A stretch of 64,000 nt of DNA from Cheiracanthium punctorium (Eukaryota > Arthropoda > Arachnida > Araneae > Cheiracanthiidae). Made by a program: the position numbers and the translations under genes. Shown here one piece after another: positions 58,301-64,000 of this stretch. The notes under the pieces are model-generated. The model did no database searches and was not told where the DNA came from. It was given only the letters and a program-made list of their open reading frames with translations. How positions within the stretch are numbered: the first letter of the stretch is position 1; every line of letters starts with the position of its first letter. Where the stretch lies: the NCBI GenBank assembly GCA_038373885.1, contig JAWZYV010018266.1, positions 425,001 through 489,000 of the forward strand, given 5' to 3'.

Positions 58301-59395
58301 GAATTTTATTTTTCAAAATGTGACCATAAGAAATTCTGAGGCAACTGATTTGTAATTTAGTGTTACTTGTGTAAATATTACAGACTTTAAATTAAAGCAA
58401 ACATATAATGCTATCAGAAGTTATATTATAAGTGGTTTTGAAGCTTTAAATTTCAAATTATAATTTGAAAAAAAAAGAAAAAATATAAAGAACTAATATA
58501 TATTTTAATGGATTCTTTGAAGATGTTTTAAAAACAAGTGTTTTAAAGCTAATGAATAAAAAATGGTTTCTGTGTATTTTAATATAAAATATTGATATTA
58601 AATTCCTTACACCCATTATAAAATATAACTCAATTCAATAATTAACTAAGAGCTCAGCTCAAATGATTTGAAATGACAAAACCAATGCTAATTAACTCTG
58701 CTGATTTTCTGCTAATTTTTTTCCTGAAATGCTGTCAGTTTTTTCCCAAGCAGTTCACATACTTCTTAAGCCATTGCTAACTTAAAGTTATATTTGGCCT
58801 CCTTCCCTGAAAATAAAACTGTTACACCACAAACGTTGCCAAACTGGTAGTCTGTTGTTATTGTTGGTCTCTATTTCCAAAACGTTATAATTATTTCTTT
58901 TCCTGTAAAATAAATCCGTTTTATTTTATGTATTTTATGCTTTATGTAATTTGATATCAAGAGCATAAATTACAATAGACCCTGCTATGACACAGTAGAT
59001 GAATTCCGTGTTGTATTAATTTGTTCTGTACTATTTAAAAACACATGATCGGCGTCAGCAGTGTTAACTGGTAATATAAAAGTATTTTTCTCATTCTATC
59101 ACCGTGTTACAAGCGTGTTTTTTTGACGCGTTTTAGGAAAAATATTGATCGCGTGTTATATAAACCCGTGAACTAGGCGAGTCTACTGTACAAGCGGTTT
59201 GGTACTTAAGAGAGAAGATTTTGTTTCATTCTTTAGAAATTGTTGTATTCAGAAAAATAATCCACTGTCTAAAGTTTGTAAGTGGTGGAACGATTTGTTT
59301 TTCTTATTGATTTTACTGTGTTGAAAAAGAATATGCATGTTGAAAATTTTTAATACACTCCAATTTCAAAGAATTGCGTTTATAGTTCTGGGTTA
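52316..59395. other. AT-rich non-coding stretch
   Basis: No gene or element recognised across about 7 kb. Distant similarity exists between 55800-55915 and 58120-58215 (a GGGACRGATAYCTCTCC phrase followed by AGATTTGT), which may be two decayed copies of one repeat. Frames at 56164-56472 and 57922-58221 look random. Confidence 0.4.
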
Positions 59396-59520
59396 TACAG
59401 GGTGAGTCTGAAAAAATGGGGTGAACTTTTTGGGGTGAAAGAACGCTTTTACACCACCAAATTTCTTATTAGGAAGTATGGGTGAAGCGAAAAAGACAAG
59501 TCGCTAGGTGGCATTGAACA
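59396..59520. repeat. possible DNA-transposon end
   Basis: ACAGGGTGAGTCTGAAAAAA after TAT resembles the CAGGGTG starts of other elements in this window, and the next 100 bp are GC-richer than the surroundings. No partner end found. Confidence 0.25.
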
Positions 59521-59685
59521 TGGATACTAGAACTAGAAAACTATATAACTAGAAAACTGAACATAGCATAAAGACGCCTATTGAAGAACAAATTTATGAT
59601 TTAACGGTGAAATTTAAAGTTGTATAGAAAACGGAATTAAACGAGTATAACGACGAAAAGAAACAGTAATTAAAAAAAATATATC

Positions 59686-59754
59686 AAAGAGTACTAAATT
59701 TAGAAACGGGAAATTAAAATTAGAGCTAATTAAAAATGTGATGAACTGCACCAC
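59686..59754 (+). repeat. diverged copy of the 62741/63645 repeat
   Basis: CAAAGAGTACTAAATTTAGAA and later AATGTGATGAACTGCACCACA match the two copies at 62741-62873 and 63645-64000, with part of the middle changed. Confidence 0.5.
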
Positions 59755-61360
59755 ACTATTGACGCTTGAAAATGCATAATAAAAGTTTAAACGCAAGGTT
59801 TTTTTTTTAGTTATTAATCCCGAAAACTCGAAAAACTTAGTCTGTGAAATATGAATTATTTTGGAAGCTTAAAGTAGTTCCAACTATTGTCACAACATAA
59901 ATTTATACAGCAGTAATAGATTAAATAAAATAAGAGCGAAAACAAAGGTAGCGAAAATAAATGCTTATTTAGATAATGGCAGTCAAAATAGAAGAGAAAA
60001 TCCGTAAAGGACAATGTACTAGCTTTATAAGGTACTTGAATACCTAAAGAACATTTTTCTTATAATCTAATGAACTCGGAAATGTACCATTAACGTTTTT
60101 CTTCCTTAATACTCACTAAAGGAGATGCCGTAATGACGTACTTGAAGCAAACAGACAAATCACGTATATTACACAAATAAATAGTGCCCACGTATAAAAA
60201 GGGAACAATAATATAAGAAAATGTGAAATAGTCACACATGCGAAAGACCATTTTATTTTAAGTGACAGTTTGCTTTAAAGTTGTGTATTTCATTGCATGA
60301 TATCGATATATGATTTGAAAATATTATTTTCAAAACAAAAAAATGTATTATTAACACAGATATCTGTGTTCAATCGCTTAGAAATGTTGTAAAAACATAC
60401 TGTAAAGTAACTTTTTAAACTTTTATTGAAACTTGAAATAGCAGATAAAATCCTTGAATTTTATTTTCTGATAAAACATGTCTATTATTAACGTGTATTT
60501 AAATAATAAGCATGCAAGTCATGCTTCGTTACTTCTCACATAAGTATTAAAAAATAATGCCATGAAAATAAAACCATATTATTTTTTTTACAGAGTTTAT
60601 AATACAGCGTACGTATTAACACTGCTCTAAAAGTATACAAAACTGGTTGAAATTAAAATAGATTATTCATTTGCTTGACTTAAAGTGATTAAAACTTCTT
60701 CTACTATTAGAAATATGTATACTACATATTCCTAAGTTTAGGTGTCGTGATATATATGTTAAATTTTACTTTTTCTTTTTTTTCAGTTGTGTTTTTGCAT
60801 ATATCCAGTGATATCGACACATAATTTATTTAAAGTTAAGTCGATCAAATTTCACAGTATCTTTTATCTATTTAGAAAATCATGTTCGTTTTTTCAATGT
60901 TTCATTTGTGTGAAACAAAAGATTATTTTTTTAGTGTAACTAAAATATATTTTCCTAATTTAAAAGAAGATTATCTTGTTTCGAATATTACAAAAAGTGC
61001 TACAGCATAATAAATCTGTGTATGAACAAGATGTGTAATAAAAGAGGTTTTAAATTGAATTAATGCTGCTCTTTATTGAACAGATATCATTGTTTATAGT
61101 AAGATTTTATAAGAAACGTATTTCTTCAAATTATTTCAAGGATTATTAATCTTCTCTACATAAAAGTTGCAAAATTAATTGTTTGGGGGATTATGCGCAT
61201 TTAATCATAATTAGTGTTTGAGTTTTAAAAGCAAACAAGCTTGGTTGATCTTCTCTTTAATATCAAAATTTTAACTCATTGTTAAGGAGAGTGATGCATA
61301 ATATACCTTTAATGTAGTAACTGTTTAGAATTCACCATGAAATTTTACTAAATTGGCTAA
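59755..61360. other. AT-rich non-coding stretch
   Basis: No gene or named repeat seen. Poly-T and TTTTTCTTTTTTTT tracts near 60770. Confidence 0.4.
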
Positions 61361-61442
61361 CCTTTCCATAGAGAAATGTTGACCCGTGATTTGGTGCTTA
61401 AGTCGACAAATGGAACCAAATCATGAAACGTTTCTCCATAGA
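61361..61442. other. imperfect hairpin, precursor-like
   Basis: The arm AACCTTTCCATAGAGAAATG...TGATTTGGT pairs with ACCAAATCATG...GTTTCTCCATAGAAGGTTT around an 18-nt loop, with a few mismatches and a small bulge. Length and shape are compatible with a small RNA precursor, but also with a tiny MITE remnant. Confidence 0.4.
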
Positions 61443-61689
61443 AGGTTTAAAGCTAAACTAATGCCATTATATGGTGAATTGATGAATTAGATATATTAGG
61501 AATTTATTTATAATAAAATCACAACAGGCATTTGTGCACTATTATCATAATCTCAAAACTAATTGAAATTTACTTTTGAGTTATATTTTTCTACTTTTAA
61601 GATGTGTTCTGTGGCAGACAATATCTACGCAAACTTCTAAGTGTGTACCATTTAAGGTTCATGCTGAATACAAGACTCTATGAGTAATG

Positions 61690-61900
61690 TTTCTCATATC
61701 GTTCTGAACTGGGGCATGGAAAGTGCCTGGTTCAAAACCAGGTCGCGCCGAACTACATGTTCGAAGTTTTCCGTGGTTTCCTCCGAAACTTAGCGTAAGT
61801 ACGGGTTAGGACCCTTAAGGAAGATCCCAGTGGAGGCACCCAACTTATCGACCTAGATCCCGCGGGCAGATAATTGGCCATAATCCCACAACAAAAACAT
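61690..61900 (+). repeat. tRNA-derived SINE-like unit
   Basis: A B-box-like GGTTCAAAACC at 61729-61739 is followed by a GC-richer body with GTTTTCCGTGGTTTCCTCCG, TAGCGTAAGTACGGGTTAGG and CCCGCGGGCAGATAATTGGCC, ending in CCCACAACAAAAAC. The A box is unclear. This body style is common in tRNA-headed SINEs. Confidence 0.45.
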
Positions 61901-62027
61901 CCTGAAACTTTTGAAAAAAGTGTGTTTGTTGACTTAACACATAAAGAAAGTCTATGTGTTAATGATCGGTTTTTCGACTTTTATGTAACGAAATTAAGAA
62001 TATAAATACACCGGCAATATGTCTTAC

Positions 62028-62089
62028 CATATGAAGGAACTATGGGAAGAACGATGAGAGTCCATTTCTTCCCGTGGACCCTTCATATG
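62028..62089. other. imperfect hairpin
   Basis: CATATGAAGGAACTATGGGA at the left pairs with TCCCGTGGACCCTTCATATG at the right, 19 of 24 positions by eye, around a loop of about 15 nt. Either a small MITE remnant or a chance fold. Confidence 0.35.
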
Positions 62090-62711
62090 CATATACCCCG
62101 TACTGGTAAACAGGAATTCAATACCATAATTATTTTCAAGTTTAAACTTAAAAAAAAACCAATTTATAATACCTTGCGCATGACGGATAAAAAATAAATA
62201 CACGCATTTGTGGTGTAGATTCCAATGGGAAACATTTTACACTCCGAAAAGTAATTTATTCTATTCTATCGTATAGTAGAAGCAAGCAATAACCAGTATC
62301 TCAATGCCGATAGAGTGTTGTACTACATTTTATTGGCATTATCAATAATAACAAATTATATACGGTTAGTGCGGTGGATGGCAAAATAGCGACATGAAAC
62401 GTGACCTTACAGGGCAGAGACCAAAGCTTGAAGTGTGTGTCGAAACGTTCTGAGAAATCAAGGCCAACCTGGCGATAGAGCAGAGCGCTAAAAGGAAATG
62501 CCGGCAAATAAATCGCCAGATTGTAAAAATGAAAAGAAACGTTGGGCCTTACATGCGTATGCTAAAATTTAAATGTGAGACGCCACAGGGGGGATCAATA
62601 GAGATAAAATGTAACCTATGCAACATTATTACAGCCCCGTGGGAACAAAGAAAATAAAATGAATTCTCAGACGAAAGGCACCAACAAACTGTATTGCAAA
62701 TGCTAAAACCA

Positions 62712-62874
62712 AAGTAATTTAAGAAAAAGTTAAATAGCAATATGGATAAATGGGAGATTTGAAAATGGCAAAGAGTATTAAATTTAGAATAGGTGAAGCG
62801 AAAACAGTAGTAATTATAAATGTGCAATTAACTGTATGAAAATTAATTATAAGTATGTGATTAACTGCATCACA
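62712..62874 (+). repeat. repeat family R, uninterrupted copy
   Basis: Starts near GTAATTTAAGAAAAAGTTAA and runs through ATGGATAAATGGGAGATTTG, AAAATGGCAAAGAGTATTAA and GATTAACTGCATCAC. It matches 63618-64000 with few changes apart from the insertion in that copy. Confidence 0.75.
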
Positions 62875-62920
62875 TATATCTCCCCAAAGGCCAAAAAAAA
62901 AAAAAAAAACTGTAGCTACC

Positions 62921-63031
62921 AATACAAAAGTCCAGCCACCAAAATACAAAAAATTTCACCCATCAAAATACAACAAAAAATCAGCTAGCAAAAATACAAA
63001 AAATCACAATATTAAAATACAACACATATAA
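62921..63031. repeat. degenerate ~24-bp tandem repeat
   Basis: Four to five units share CAAAATACAA(A/C)AAA followed by a variable 8-10 nt (for example ATTTCACCCAT, ATCAGCTAG, ATCACAATAT). Low GC and no coding content. Confidence 0.6.
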
Positions 63032-63617
63032 CAGTTTCTTTTTAACATGTCGACATGAAAGAGAGAAAAAAAGGGCCAACGTTGCTGAAAGACGTGACAC
63101 AGTTTACTAATGCAGTCCTTATTTGGATAAACAATGTTCATATATAACAATCACTTATGACATTCTCAAAATTGCGTAGTACCACTAATTTAATATATTA
63201 GGCCTTTAAAAAATATACAGCATAATGTTAAAAACATTATGTCTTATATTTTAAAAAATATGTGTGCACAGAATACAGTTACAATATCATAAAAAATCAA
63301 AAACGGTTTGGCTTTTCATTAAAAATAGTAAAAAATCTTGCGAAAACGTTATATAGTGAAAACTACATTTTAAAAATGACCATTCATGTGGTACTTAAAG
63401 AAATTGTTTACATAAAAATAACATGAAAACACAATAAAAAATACAAATACAGATAAATTCAACATATAATATAATACACCATTCAAAAATAAAACCTGTG
63501 ACCATGAAAATACACAATTCTATGCAAAAATTATACACAATACCAAAAATTTAAAAGATGTGTGGGTTTAAAGTGAAAGAAAAAATTGTGTAAGAAGAAA
63601 AAGAAAATGTGCGAGAA

Positions 63618-64000
63618 ATTTAAAAAAAAGTAAAGGCTTGCATTATGGATAGATGGGCGATTTGAAAATGGCAAAGAGTATTAAATTTAGAAGAGGTGAA
63701 GAGAAAACAGTATCTTTTTTTCCCAATGGGCCGGCACTTGCTCATCAAGCATTCGCCACTACACAGGCCCGAGTTGCTGTCAATTGTATTATGGGAGCAC
63801 CCAGTGGGCGGACATCATTACCCCCTATGAAGGTACGGACAATTTAACATCCATGCCCAAGCCGGGATTCGAACCCGGACCCACAGTGTGGTAGTATTGT
63901 TCTCTAGCCACTACACCACCTGGGCGGAAAGCCGTAGTAATTATAAATGTGTAATTAACTGTATGAAAATTAATTATAAATATGTGATTAACTGCACCAC
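63618..64000 (+). repeat. repeat family R, copy interrupted by a SINE, cut by the window end
   Basis: The same text as 62712-62874 up to AAAACAGTA at 63712. It is then interrupted by about 220 bp and resumes GTAGTAATTATAAATGTG at 63934. GTA is repeated at the junctions, possibly a short target duplication. The copy continues to the window edge. Confidence 0.8.
63713..63933 (-). mobile_element. tRNA-headed SINE inserted in repeat R
   Basis: On the minus strand the head is GCCCAGGTGGTGTAGTGGC, followed by a perfect T-arm (CCGGG-TTCGAAT-CCCGG) and TTGGGCA, making a 72-nt tRNA-like unit at 63854-63925. The A box (TGGTGTAGTGGC) and B box (GGTTCGAATCC) form a Pol III promoter. The body (63720-63853) has GGGTGCTCCCATAATAC-like text and ends in an A run (T run on plus, 63714-63722). 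The anticodon and D arms pair poorly, so this is not a working tRNA gene. Confidence 0.8.

Noticed and set aside
63854..63925. Functional tRNA gene
   Set aside because: Acceptor and T arms pair, but the D and anticodon arms pair poorly and the unit continues into a SINE body with an A-rich tail inserted in another repeat.

Overview
This 64 kb window is AT-rich, gene-poor eukaryotic DNA dominated by decayed transposable elements and simple repeats. The repeat types (arthropod-style Helitron ends, a Helentron-type endonuclease remnant, Tc1 and other mariner-superfamily transposase remnants, tRNA-derived SINEs, long TA and CA microsatellites) suggest an arthropod nuclear genome, plausibly a chelicerate such as a spider; that placement is inference. 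I found no convincing intact multi-exon host gene. The one host-like reading frame is a short membrane-protein frame at 34522-34851 that resembles pieces of a rhodopsin-family GPCR.

Layout. 1-7.6 kb: AT-rich DNA with a candidate solo LTR (3538-3786), a Tc1/mariner-type terminal repeat (6142-6186) and a pogo-like terminal repeat (7066-7125). 7608-12805: a Ty3/gypsy LTR retrotransposon on the minus strand with both LTRs. Its gag, protease, RT, RNase H and integrase regions are readable but broken by frameshifts, a nonsense codon and two deletions. The gag stop is an in-frame UGA-CUA in front of protease. 13.6-14.0 kb: a mariner-superfamily transposase tail. 15907-18510: a TIR transposon with about 385-bp arms, duplicated subterminal modules and a one-frame decayed ORF. 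20505-21208 and 21357-21580: two non-autonomous inverted-repeat elements.

24.4-29.4 kb: long CA and TA microsatellites, several copies of one fold-back repeat family, a compact nested palindrome inserted in one copy, and a Tc1 transposase pseudogene. 30.6-31.4 kb: the C-terminal endonuclease remnant of a Helentron-like protein beside a degenerate tandem array. 32.8-33.3 kb: short coding-like pieces. 34.5 kb: the GPCR-like frame. 35921-40575: two minus-strand Helitron-related copies. The first has both termini and the C-terminal helicase motif; both carry a shared repeated module, and the second holds a perfect 126-bp duplication around a poly(A)-bearing segment.

41.6-64 kb: mostly AT-rich DNA with one more fold-back copy, SINE-like units, a large inverted duplication of a SINE-like sequence (47264-47675), two imperfect hairpins and a repeat family whose last copy is split by a tRNA-headed SINE. 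The elements do not work together as a pathway. The record is one of insertion into TA-rich targets, nested insertion, internal deletion and decay. All coordinates and similarities come from reading the sequence by eye.
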